Assembly (NCBI RefSeq): GCF_000003815.2
Contig: NC_049979.1
Location: 15,992,900-16,056,899, forward strand
Source of the DNA: Branchiostoma floridae
Lineage: Eukaryota; Chordata; Leptocardii; Amphioxiformes; Branchiostomatidae
Direction: 5' to 3'
Length of the DNA: 64,000 nucleotides
Shown in pieces: positions 35,547 through 48,100 of this stretch. Numbering within the stretch: position 1 is the stretch's first letter; each line of letters begins with the position of its first letter. Below the pieces are notes generated by a model that made no database searches, had not been told where the DNA came from, and saw only the letters and a program-made list of their open reading frames with translations. A program made the translations under genes and the position numbers.

Positions 35547-37435
35547 CTGACAGTGACAAGCATATAAATTCTATGTGGGAAAATCAATGTTAGTCAGAAA
35601 ATAATATTTCAATGTACTGGAATAAAGCTGACCAAGGAATTCAAGCTATGGATGACAGGACATCCATATAGCTATGTAAGACTGTTCATTTTTGCTAAGA
35701 GAGAGCACCTCACTAAACATGTACTAATTGAAACAGATGCTATATTAAAATGTTGTCTTGCAAGCTTTAATGAAAACCCATGTGATGATATTTAACAATA
35801 GGTTGTCTCTGGCAGGGAAACCATCAAACTTTTGGAGCATAACGACAGGTCTGCCTCGAAGTGATGTTATCTCAAACCAGCCCAGACAAGTCGGTAAATC
35901 AACCTGCAGCCCAATATTGTGGATACAGCATGTTTGCAGAAAGCTGACCAAGTCAAATTTTCTCTCAAATGCCAAACTGACATGTCATGTTTTGGGGATC
36001 CAAATTGGAAAAGACAACTTCTTCGTGATATTTCCTTTTTTTGTCACCAAGTTATCATTTCAAATTGAATAATTTTTTGTATTAATATTAATGTATTTTC
36101 TTGCAACGACTTTTAAATAGGTAGAGTTACACAACCTTCACAAACAAATATTATGAACCTTTTTTGAGTGAACTATCCTAAGTAATTGTCATTTATTGTG
36201 CAAGGACAAACAATAATTAATTGTAATCAACCATCATACTTTATTGGTTCATCAGAAAATTCATGTCATGCCTTTGCCTGGATGGTAGATGACTCACAGA
36301 TCTGCCGTGTGTCTTCAAGCTGTCTTTCTGTCAGTCCTCCTTTTTTTGTAGGAAATGCAGAACAGTTCTGCATTGATAGACTAAACACTGTTATCAGTCA
36401 GGAAGTGAAACCAGTTTAACCAGTGATAAGTTTGTTGACGTTGGACAAATACATGTGATAGAATTAGCTGCATGACTGATAAAATAGTACCCTGTGGTAT
36501 AGACAGGTGAGTCAATCTTACTATTCCTTATTTATCTGGTTTTTTTTTTTACTAGAGAAGAAGAAAACAACATGCAGCATATACAGCACTATAAAATGAT
36601 ATCATGATAGTCTAAGCCTCAATCTAAGTCAGATCCCTTTTGAGAATTTATGTGTCATTTTTCAAAACATGAGCTAGACAGCAGTACAGGGTTCTCAAAC
36701 GTCCTGCTATGACACCTGCCAGATAATTGGAACACTCCCAGTCCAAGTGTGCTGGTGTGATGACAATATTCCTGATGAAAAGGGGATTCAAGCTGCTAGC
36801 TCCTATATAAAGCAAATGTATGACAGGATTGAAGTTTAATAGTGATGTTTGCAGCACAGGCAGACAGTAGGTGTGGGATTTATTAGGTGATTCTCATCCT
36901 AGGAAGTCTGGCATGAAATTACCATCTGTTCTTGACTCGTGGTTGGGATATATTAATTGTTTTATAGCAAGCACGGCAGGCTATGTGGTTGTTCTCATAT
37001 TGGGCATGGGTGGATAATTATTATTTTTATATACATTATGTATATCAGCAGGCTATTTACTGTAAACAGTTACAGACGCATACTAATATATTGTCTTTTC
37101 ATGATTTGCATAGTGGAAGTTTTTTGGTCAATTCATACTACTAAATATTATTTACAATTATAGCTCAGACTGCCTTTTGTCACACCATATTATTGAAGAC
37201 CACATTCTATGTTGTATCCAGATTTTATCCCATATCATATAAATACTGGTTGGTCTAGTCACTCCCAGGGTACCTGTTTTACCAGTATGTACGTGACTGC
37301 TGAAGTATAAGTCTGACGTGGTATGTGTGATGCTAGTTACACAGGTGTGTGCAAACAGGTGGGTCTAGTCCTTTCACCAGATGACGTGCCACACCTGTTT
37401 ACATGCACTGGCAGTGTGACTCAACCTTGAGTGTG

Positions 37436-37501
37436 CTGTGTGCCTGGCACAGGCAGTACAATAATATACTGTGTGCCTGGCACAGGCAGTACAATAATAT
37501 A
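37436..37501. repeat. 33-bp tandem duplication
   Basis: Two back-to-back perfect copies of a 33-base unit beginning CTGTGTGCCTGGCACAGG, which itself contains the palindrome TGTGCCTGGCACA in part. Confidence 0.9.
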
Positions 37502-40500
37502 CTGTCATTTGATATGATCAAACTGGTTTAGAAAGGAGATAATGATACACTAGCCTGGCGATAAGTTATTAGAACCACAAACAAGAACGTAAGTACACCA
37601 TTTTTCAGCCTTTGTCCACAAATAATGAACTCAAGGCTGGCGTAAGTTGCATTTATTTTGAGTGATATGGTACAATATGTTAGTCTGTCATTGTGGAGGA
37701 TTAGTCAAATACATGTATCAAACTAGCTGCCATGTTTTTTGACCATTTGGAATTTGATGATAATTTCTATAACCTAGTTTTTAATCCCAGCAAAGTAGGA
37801 AGAATAAAAGATTATTATAAGTATCAAATCTAGTAGATGTAAAATGTTATACATACTCCATGGGATTGTAGGATTTTGATTCCAAACCTGGAAATATTTG
37901 GAATTAAAATCTCTATTCAAATTGACATTTGTATGTAACTAATTTCCAGGTTGAACATATTCCCATTATTTTCTTACATTTCAAGCTTTGCAATGCAAAC
38001 AACACAAAACTAAGCTGTGGTCAGGTCCCCTCATCTCTGGTAGCCTTACTCTTCATATGCTGGCCACACAACATAAAGAACACTTTCTCAGGACAAAACA
38101 ATTGTGCATTGTTGATATTGCTGTGCAGTGTAATAACTGCAACTTACAATGTAGAAAAATGACCCAAAACATTTACTTTGTTTACATGTTTGGCTTGCTC
38201 AGATCATATCTATAATACATATTATGTCATATACTTTAATATTAAGTACTTTTTATATCTGCATTGTGTTGCCTCAGTACTGGTTACCTAACTATTGGTT
38301 CTGCCTGTCTGTCAAAAGTGAATCAATTTGTGCTTATCTTGTACTGATATATGCTTAGCGCCTGAAATAAACAATCAATAGATAAAAACTAGAAAAGACC
38401 ATTGAGGCCATGTTGCACACTGAATTAAGTCTTGATTTGACTTTTATACCAAACTGTAGTGAATTCATTATCACCATTTATATTCATATTTCATGTTTGA
38501 TAATGATATATGTGCCTTGTAGGTATATAAGAATTGTCTAATAATTAAAGTCTTGGAATTAACTTTTTGTGTCTTCCAGCTAATTTCCATGTTACTATTG
38601 TTAGGCAAAGTGGCCTCAATTTGCCAGCTTGCATCATTTAAGCACCTGGTGTACTTACCACATGCGAACATTCTTGTCAGACATCAGTGTCTCTTGTGTA
38701 CATGTAATGGCTCAGGAAAGCAGATTCCAATATTACGATGCACATAGCGTTTCCTTCCTAATGGCATGTTGATTATAGAGGCCTGGACTCTCAAATTACA
38801 GTCATCACACATATCTGAAAATTGATTTTCTGTGTTGGGAAGTTACAGGGCATCAATCTTGTGGAGCAGTTATATGAATTCATGCTTGGGCTGAATTTAT
38901 GAATAGGCGGGAATTCAAAGATGTTGCAAGATGTCTCCTGGTGGAGTTACAAGTATTGAAAGAACTTCATTTGATCCCTTTTTTTCATGCCTAGATAGAT
39001 GCGATTGAACTTACCGTATAATACTTTTGAATGGTTGATTTGCTGTAGAAGGACCTGGGTAAGGAATGGTATAGAATGTATGACAATGGTTAGCAATTTT
39101 TATGTCCTCTGCCTTGACAAAGATATTAAGTAATGATTTTCAATAACATCTCACAGATATGTTTGTTTTATCTGAGTGTTTTATCAAAGAGAATTAATTG
39201 AAAGTAGATTTGAAAAATTGAGAAGGCACAGATTGACAGAAAAAGTCAAACTAAAAGTCAAATCTCAGACAATGCAGTATGCTAGTCAGCCCAAACCAGA
39301 TTGCTGAAGACAAATGGTGATCCATAAAATTTCCAATTCACACAGTCTGACTGAGAACTTAAAAAATGACATTGCCGTAAGTGGCCTTGCTTTGTATTAC
39401 ACAGAAGCATATTTCCAGGAAGTCTCTTTACCCGTGGGAATGTGGGAGGAAAATTGGAGAGACAGACTGTGAAATGAGGAAGGTTGTGATCTTAGTTTCA
39501 GCTACTGTGCAGTTATAACTCAATCATGCATCTGCAGACTGGAGATGAATAACATTTAGTTTACTGTATCATTTTCATGGCTGTAGGTGCTAGAATACGT
39601 ATAATACTAAGTTTATGAAAGCTTGACGTTCTGGTAATAAGATGAGCAAAAAAAGACTCAAGTTACTGAATATGGCTTTGATCAATCCAAAAAATCATAT
39701 CTAATTGCCCGAGCAACTGCTTTTTTGGTGTAGCTTATAAGATTACATTAATCAGTGGACTGTGAGACTGTCTTTGAAATGTTCGACATTTCTCCATAAT
39801 GATTGCAAATTTACATATTATGGTAAAGAGAAAATAGCATAATACGGTTTTGTCTACAAGCTGTTACCAAAATCGGGCCAACAGGGCAACCTTTCCAAAT
39901 CAGATTCTCAAGGGATATAACCATTTGAGTACTGATAGTAGTTAATGTAAGCTATATCCCATGGTGTCTGAGTACTACATGTAGTAGATGTACATAATAA
40001 TTTGCCACGAAATATGGGCTATTCTTTGAGCGAATATGGAAGATTATTCAAAAGGAAGTAGCTTTAAAATTTATGTTTCTACATTGTGTATAACCCTCTA
40101 GTTTCGTGGTTTGATAGCTTTGATAGGTGCAGAGCATCAGCTGTACAGCTTAGATTGATACTTCAGAACTCAGCTGGCCAGAAAATAAGTGCTTACAGCA
40201 AGTAGGCTGTACAGGGCCCCAATATTCACCTGGGTGAGTTTCACTACAAATGGAGCGTTGAAGATATCACTGGTGATGCTGGTTGCCCTGGTGATGCCAC
40301 AGAGGACCCTCCATTAGGAAAGTGCACTGTACACTTGGGTATACTTCTCACGGCATCTTAGCACTTAAGGGGTCTCTTAAGGTATAAAAGTTATACAATA
40401 GAAGCTACTGTATATACAATCATACCATTAAAAAGATCTATATCCTTATAATATGTACACATATATCATGTCATTTAGTTCTTATAGTGAGCATTAAGTA

Positions 40501-41124
40501 TGTTCTGCATTTCCATTATGCTCTGCTATGATGAATATCAAGAACCATTGAGAAGTCAGGTGTCTGCCCCAGTACATCCCACTGGCAACCTGAAACCTAT
40601 CAGAGCAGGCTGTCAAAATGTTCCCTGTGGTGACTTGTCTTCAACTAGATAATAACTACATTAATCTTCCTGTACTCTGAGTCAATATAGGAGATGTTAT
40701 AGGGAGTATGGAGCAACACAATGTATGCTTTTAACTTCCATGCAGCTTTCCAATTTTTGAGCAGATTTTTTAGGATGTATACTGTCATCCAATCAGAGAG
40801 AGCAAACCTCATTCTCTTCAGCTATACTTATTTTTAAGTAGCAACAGGTAAGAAATACACTCACCCCCTCCAAAACAAGTGCTTTTAAAAAAGCTGGCAT
40901 TTTGCCAATGTTTGCGTGTGTGAACGTTTTTTTCTAGTTATTAGAATGTCATATAAATAGAACAGAGTAACTAAACCTGATATTGGCGCATGGAGAGATT
41001 CACATATGTGCCTGAACTGCAGCAGATCTAGACGCCACCTGTTAAAATTTGCGTGAACTGCAGCAAATTTCACTACACATTGCCTGTTTTTGAGTGAGCT
41101 CTGTTGCGGGGCATTTTAAAGTTT

Positions 41125-41205
41125 TTTTTAAAATTTTTATTTCTATTCGGCAAAAAAACGAAGCGGCGAATCCGTTAACCAAAGAAATGAATTGTTGTGG
41201 CCAAA
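41125..41205. mobile_element. Half of the MITE seen at 63112-63480
   Basis: A T-rich stretch followed by GCGAATCCGTTAACC and GAATTGTTGTGGCC resembles the right arm of the intact copy (GCGAATCCGTGAACC ... GGTGTGGCC). The opposite arm was not found. Confidence 0.5.
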
Positions 41206-41267
41206 TGGATGTAAAAATTAGTATTTTAATGGATGTAAAAAAGAAAAAAAAAAGTTGAAAAAAATCT

Positions 41268-41338
41268 ACCTCCCCAGATTCGAACCGGGTGCATTGGTTT
41301 AGAATGCGTAAACTTTACCACTGCGCTAATGCGAACAT
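41268..41338 (-). pseudogene. tRNA-like sequence or tRNA-derived SINE head
   Basis: The minus strand contains TAGCGCAGTGG (A box) and GGTTCGAATC (B box) at tRNA spacing. A 5-bp stem GCATT/AATGC encloses the loop CTAAACC (anticodon AAA if real), followed by a complete T arm. The acceptor halves do not pair and the variable loop is too short, so it is not a working tRNA gene. Confidence 0.45.
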
Positions 41339-43774
41339 GTTGAAGAAATGCCTGTTTTAACAGGTATACAAATGTTTGGCATGGATTGAACAGGTCCGTT
41401 CATCTCAACATCACAACGGCGACTACACTGGCCAGAAGGCATTTTGCGACTGCAAGTCGCAAAATGCAAAAAAACTCCCTTGAGTCTGTAATTGTCCCAT
41501 CAAGATCTGTAATTGTCCTATCTAATTAATAAGTTGTGTCAAATGTTGATTGTTGTATTTTTTTCTCTTATAAAGTGTGGCCTTAAAAGTACAAGTGCCA
41601 GCAAGGAATAAAGTTTTAAAAAGTATGACCTAAAATCATCATTCACACCCTCTCACTTAGGTAAGATCTAGTCACAAGATCTTTGTGCGTGATGTATCCA
41701 ACCTGGGGGTGATTGGTACATGTAGATTGGAAGACCAAGAGAAGACAAGCCTAGGGCATAAGATATTCAGGTTTTATGGATGACATTCGTGCATGCTTTG
41801 ATTTTGGTCAGCATCCAAGGAATTTAAAGTTTTCTTTTAAGTTGCATCAAAAAAGATCCTTTGATTCAGTTTGAAAATTCCTACAATAATTTTCAAGGAG
41901 CTGAGAAAAATTTACCACATCACGAATCACTCAATCATTGCAATACAAGCCAATTATTTTTGTGGTCTCATGTCAGATTTATCATCTATTGAAGATGGTG
42001 CTTCCATGGAGTCAAGTTAGTGTGGCCTCGGGTAGCAATTCATCATAGTGCCAAGTACTCTTTCACTGTCTTTGCTGCAAGGAGAAGTGACAACATCTAT
42101 ATCAAGCAATGCTGATCACTCCCTCAAGTAGGCACAGAGTTTGCATGATGAATGGCAGGCCCTATCCTGGCTGATTTTCTGACTTTGTTGCTGTCCCGTG
42201 TAAGCCAACACGATAAATCAGATGTGTCAGTTCTTTGACAGCTTCTTTCTTCACAAGTATCTTTAAAAACTACTGAGGATTTCATAGAGATTTAGCATGA
42301 TTTCAGCACCAGTCCCTTGACACAAAAGAGGACATTACGTAGCTTAGATGTACCCAGTAGGGTGTAATGAATTAACAACAGGCTATATTCTTGATTGTGT
42401 AGAAGAATTATCATGTTCCGGTCTAGGATTAGAATCAATATAATGACTGCATGTGCTTGTATTTTGGATGTCTAAAAGTAGTATAAAGTGGCCCACCAAA
42501 TGATTTAATGCCACAGGTGAGCATTATTGATGTGTCCAATTTCACTTTAATAACAGGAGATTTGCAGACTTTGTGTTTATAGTCATACCGTATTTCCTTT
42601 GTAATCAGCCCTTTAATAACGGCACATATTTTTCCTTGGCATGATTATACTTTGATATGTGATTGTTATGAGACATGTTTGAAGAAGAAGTTTATTACAA
42701 ACTGTTTGTGAAGCTAGCATTCAATTTTGTGGTATTTGCCAGTTCCCCTTTTCAGATTAATTCTGCTGCTGTTACATTTACTGATACGTGTACTCCAGCT
42801 CATGTCTCCCATATAATATATGCCCTTTCACAATTTCCATGGTTGCCTAATCCAGCTTCAGTGTCAAAACATGATAGACAAGGTAATGGTGTGTTATGTA
42901 CGTTAGATCAACCTCACTGCACATGATTTAAGACTGGCTTATGCAACCTCTTCCTAAAAGGACAAAAATCAAGTACCGGTATTTTATCATTTTTCTTTTT
43001 GATATATACCTGTACAGTGAAATGGGACTACCAGCATAATTCACAGTACATAGGTAGCCAGGACAGAATAGCATTCTTAATGCTTTGGTCAACTATCTAA
43101 ACAAGAGGGAACCACCAAAAAGTGTGACAGGTGGTCCCAGTACAGAAGTAGTCACTTGTGCAGGTTTGTCAGTATTTTTTCAACCACAGACACCAAGTAA
43201 TTACAATTCAAATTTATGAATTGGAAGCAAATTGCATCTCCCAAGCCAGTCATTGAAACATGCTTATTGATCGAGCGCTGCTTAAAGTGACTTATGATCC
43301 AATCCAGCAGCTTTTCTGGTGCGCGAGATGAACATAACATAATTGTTTGAAAGAGGATATAAGTTGATTGAAAGCTACCTAATTGGATAATTTTTCATGA
43401 GTGTACATCATTGTGATACATGTATTAGGAATTATGTGGTAATCTTGTATCAAAACCATAATCTATGAGAGTGTGGCTCTGCTTTGTCTCCTTTTGTATC
43501 TAATCAAAGGATAGAAATCCATATGTCATAATATATTATGTTGTTCCTCTTCAATGGTGTAATGGACATAGACAATACCCATGTCATCTACATACAAAAT
43601 TTTCATATTTAAGTATGGTCCAAATTTCTGCTGCAAAGACTGATCAGAAAAAATCCAGTTGCCATGTCCTGTCAGTGCATTACAATTTTGTGATTATGGT
43701 TATAATGTGTAATTCAGTCATTTTTGTGTTATTTATGTTGTTGTATAATTCAGTCATTTTTATTTATTTTCCAG

Positions 43775-45147
43775 ATGTACACCATGACAGTTCCAGAGCT
43801 ACCAGGGAAGCTGGCTTCTCTGGCCGTGTATATGATAGGATGCTTTCTACTGATTCCTGCTCCTACAGCAAGTCAGATCCTTATCAATGAGGTAAATACA
43901 AACAGCCCTGAAGATAACAACCGGGACTTCATCGAGTTGAGCGATGGTGGCAGAGGGAATACGTCACTAGACAATCTAATTCTGGTTCTGTATGATGGGG
44001 GAACAGATACAGCATATGGAGCATGGGACTTGAGCAGCTATAGGACCAACCAACAAGGCTTGTTTGTCATTGGATCTAGTTTAATTGTCCCAACCCCAGA
44101 CTTGCCTCTTGGTAATGACAGACAGTTCATTCAAGGTGGGATCAGTGCTGCTGTGTTATATAGAAGAGATGGAAGAAACTTTACAGAAGGTATGCCCATC
44201 CAGACTGACAATGTTGAGGATGTGTTGGTTTATGGGGAAGAGGCTGGCAGCGACAGGGGACTGACCAACAGCTTAACCCCAGGGCAACTTGCTGTTCACC
44301 AGGACCCAGGACATTCCATAGGGGATGAGTCTTTGAGCAGATGCTGTAATGACAGAGCTGTGTCACTGTCAGCCTTCACCCTCACCACCCCCACACCTGG
44401 TGCACCAAACCAGTGTGGTTTTCCCTGTGTCATCATCAATGAGATCAACATTGACCAGCCAGGGACAGGTAGAGACACTGCAGAGTTTGTCGAGCTGTAT
44501 GACACAGGAATGGGCAACCAGTCACTGGATGGGCTGTCACTGGTGTTTTATAATGGAGGGAAGGATACGTCATACAACACAATAGACCTGGATGGCTACC
44601 GTACCAATAGTGATGGGTACTTTGTCATTGGCTCTCAAAACATTCCAAATGCAGATATTGTCTTGGGAAGAAGAAACTTGATCCAAAATGGCCCAGATGC
44701 AATAGCTTTGTATCATTCCCCTGCCTCAGAGTTTCCACAAGGCTCCTACATCACTAGCGACAACTTGGTTGATGCTGTGGTTTACGGTACAGACGACAGC
44801 GTTGACACAGAGCTCCTGAGGATTCTATTGCCAGGGCAACCACAGGTGAACGAGAGCCCCAGATCTGGAGACTTGGACCTCTCCCTGAGCCGATGCTCCT
44901 GCTGTGTTCGTAGGGATGTCTCCTCCTTCGGGATGACAGTTCCCACCCCAGGTGGTCCCAACCAGAACTGCTCCTTCAGAAACGAGACGTTTGTAGACAG
45001 TACAGTAGCACATCAGCAGGAGGTACGTGTCAACGAACTCAGTGCACGACAGGTGGGGCAGGAGTGGGTAGAACTGTTTGACGGTGGTCATGGCAACCTG
45101 GCACTAGACAATATGGTGGTGGTTCTGTACTCTGGACACAACAGCAG
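43775..45147 (+). CDS. Receptor exon 1: signal peptide, LTD repeats 1-2 and start of repeat 3
   Basis: Repeat 1 starts ILINEVN near residue 35 and closes DESLSRCC...TPTPGAPNQC. Repeat 2 starts VIINEINIDQPG and closes SLSRCSCC...VPTPGGPNQNC. Repeat 3 begins VRVNELSARQVGQEWVELFD. Unlike later repeats, the first two have no introns. The donor is GTCAGA at 45148, and reading on past it soon hits a stop. The exon starts right behind TTTTCCAG, so an upstream non-coding exon is likely. Confidence 0.88.
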
Positions 45148-48100
45148 GTCAGATATACATTCATTTGGAATCCTTTTCAACTTATATGTGTACTTTTTCT
45201 TCACCTGAAGGTCTCTGAAGACTCCTTACAAGGAGAGCTGTCTCTTAAAAAAATTCAAAGTGTGTGTTGCCGGTTAGGATTGGCTTACATGTCAGACCAT
45301 GGGACATTCTTTCAAACCTTCACTGTGTGTTGCAATCAAAGGCATTTTGGATTCCCTAGGATGTTCAATTTTGTAGAAAAATTATAGTGAGCTTAGTCCT
45401 TTAACCTCATTTACACCACCATCAAATCACAATTACCATTGTTTTGCTCGCAGCCCCTAGACTGTCACTGGACCTTAGCACCTTAGTGATTTCCCTGTCC
45501 TTGGTGCTGAATCATGTATCTCCTACTAGTATTGTTAGCAGTGCGTGTGTGTGTGTGTTGCCTGTTATGATTGGCTTACAGGTCAGATGACTATGGGGCA
45601 TCCTTTTAAACCTGCTCTGTGTATTGCAATCAAAGGTGTTTTGGATTCCCTAGAAAGTTGAATTTTGTAGAAGGTGATTACAGTGATTCTAGTGCATTCA
45701 TGTACATGTTATATGTTGCTTCTAATTTGATTGCTTTAATCTACAGTTCTTACTACAGTATTGAGCTGACTGGAAACAGGACAGACAGGAAGGGGTACCT
45801 CCTGATTGGTTCTCCAGATGTGACCCCATCTCCCCACATAGTGATTGACAGATCAGCTTGGTTTTTGAACAGTCCTGGTGCTCTAGCCGTTTATCATGGT
45901 AAAAGGTACAATGACTAATATATGTATTATTGCTTTTTATCAATATATAATAAGTGTTGACTGATTGTACTGTCAAACAAGGTCTTAAGACACAAACTCT
46001 AAATTGATACAAAATGTATTTACTACGATATAACATATTGATAGTGGATGCAGTAGGTCTTAAATAATTGATTTACTCTTATTTTGAATAAAGAAGAATC
46101 TTGTCAGCCTTGACTCACTGTGGTATGAAATTTCATTGCTGTTCTCCAAATTGTTTGAGAGTTAATGATTCCCTTTGCTTGTAATGGCTGATATATCATA
46201 CACAACATTCCTTGTAAATGCCTTCATGGAAAGATGTTAATTATCTTGTTGTTTTTCAGACTAGGAGATTTCCCTGTGGGCAGTAATGGTACCACAGAAG
46301 GGCTAGTGGATGCTGTGGTGTATGGAACTAGGGATGTGGATAGACTTTTGAGCGTTTTGACACCAGAGCAACCAGCTATCACAGCAAGTACAGGTGAGAA
46401 ATGAACATTTTGCTTAGGTATGTGTGAATTGCTGGTCCTTTTGTTCTGTTAACTAATCAACATCCATATGCTGTACGCTTTCTTCATAAATGTGCAACCC
46501 CCCTGTTATTATTCTAAGGCTGACACTCTGTTATTTGGATCACTTCCAAACTCAGCTTCCTGTTCTTTATTTTCTCTGCTTACTCATTGTGAATTATGAA
46601 GAATCATGGTAATTTTGATGTTTTCCACATTATTTAGTCAAACCAATCTAATCCAATAATTTAAAACTGTCTTATGTGTTTTATCACTGTCCTTGGTGCT
46701 GATTTACATTCTCTCTAATGCTATCCTTTAACCTCATTTTTTTAACACCACCATCAAATAATATTTACCATTGTTTTGCTCGCAGCCCCTAAAGTAACAC
46801 TTAGCACTTAAATGATTTCCCTGTCCTTGGTGCTGAATCATGTATCCCCTAACATTGTTACTCCTGTCTTGTACATACAGTATATGTCTTTATGCTATTT
46901 GCCACCCACAGTTTTGGCACATGGCCAAACATGTTCCCTATATTTCCTTGTACAGCATCACAACCACTTTCAGACTTAAAGGGATGTAATGCCTGCTAAT
47001 GGCACAGCATATGTATAGTTTTGCAATCCTAGATAGATCCATCCATCTTACCCAGTACAAATGAACAGATTTGCCCCAAAGGACCAGGGCGTGTAGAACA
47101 GATCTTTTAATCACAGGCCCCTATCTTAGCTCCATTTGGCTCCAGATGTTACTTCCTGCTATATCTGCAGAGGAAAGTGACCATGGGGCTAAAATGGAGC
47201 TAAAGAAGTGCTGAATCCTAGATTAACAGTCATTCAGATCTTCTTTGGTCTTTAGTTTTTGATGCTATATAATCAGTCTTTTGAACACTATAGGCAGAAA
47301 GGCAGTGGCTACAACAGCATAGAAATCATTGTGTATGAGTACCTGTTACAATGTATTTCAATGTTGATTTTATTAGCAGCAATGTAAAAGAAGTGAAGTT
47401 TCTTTCTATATTGCATTACTTTACAACAGGCCACATATATATCATATGATGACATATATATCAAGTGGAAATGAAATGTGTGCCTTATTGATTCTGTTCC
47501 AATGATCCAAGCTTGTCACAAAAAGTTTGGTTAATCATGTTTCTGCTGATTTAATGTGTGGTTTCTGCTGCTTCTAATGTGTTATATATCATTTGAAAGC
47601 CTGTGTAATTTACTTTCCCATGGCATCCAATCTATTATAGTTGTAAATTCATGGAATGAACACCAGGCCTGCTTACGTGAGTGGGTAGCAAAAATAAAGT
47701 GCCAAAATTAAGCTACTAAAGTTAAACAGCACTTGAATTAAACAGGTTAATTCTTGGTTTGGTATTGACTTGTGTATGATTCTATGAATGTAACTTGAGT
47801 ACACAGGACATATTAATCAGAGCCAACTGAAGGTTACCCTTTAGTAAAGCAAACAATTTGACCCCAGAGGTGTTCAATCTGGTGCTAGGCTGTTAGAAGG
47901 CTGTACTCCTGTATCCTGGAGGCAGTCTGCAACGGTCCTTGCTCTGTGAATGTGTGTTGATTGATTGGATCATTGACATCCATGCCCATACCAACAGGAT
48001 GATAGCGTTATACACAAGTAGGGAAATTGTGGCACATTTGCAACCCACTCATGTAAGCAGGACTGGTGCTCATTCCATGAGTTTACAATCATAATGAGTT

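Larger units (their letters stand above)
27551..43774. other. 16-kb interval without supportable coding exons
   Basis: AT-rich DNA with short, unconvincing ORFs. It holds the perilipin 3' UTR, three assembly gaps, the mobile elements listed separately, a (TAG)n tract at about 28992-29013, a TAGAG-type tract at about 29229-29254 and a G-run near 33343-33357. The ATG of the next gene lies directly after a TTTTCCAG acceptor, so part of this interval may be its first intron. Confidence 0.6.

Noticed and set aside
41268..41338. Functional tRNA gene
   Set aside because: A and B boxes and T arm are present, but the acceptor stem does not pair and the variable loop is too short.
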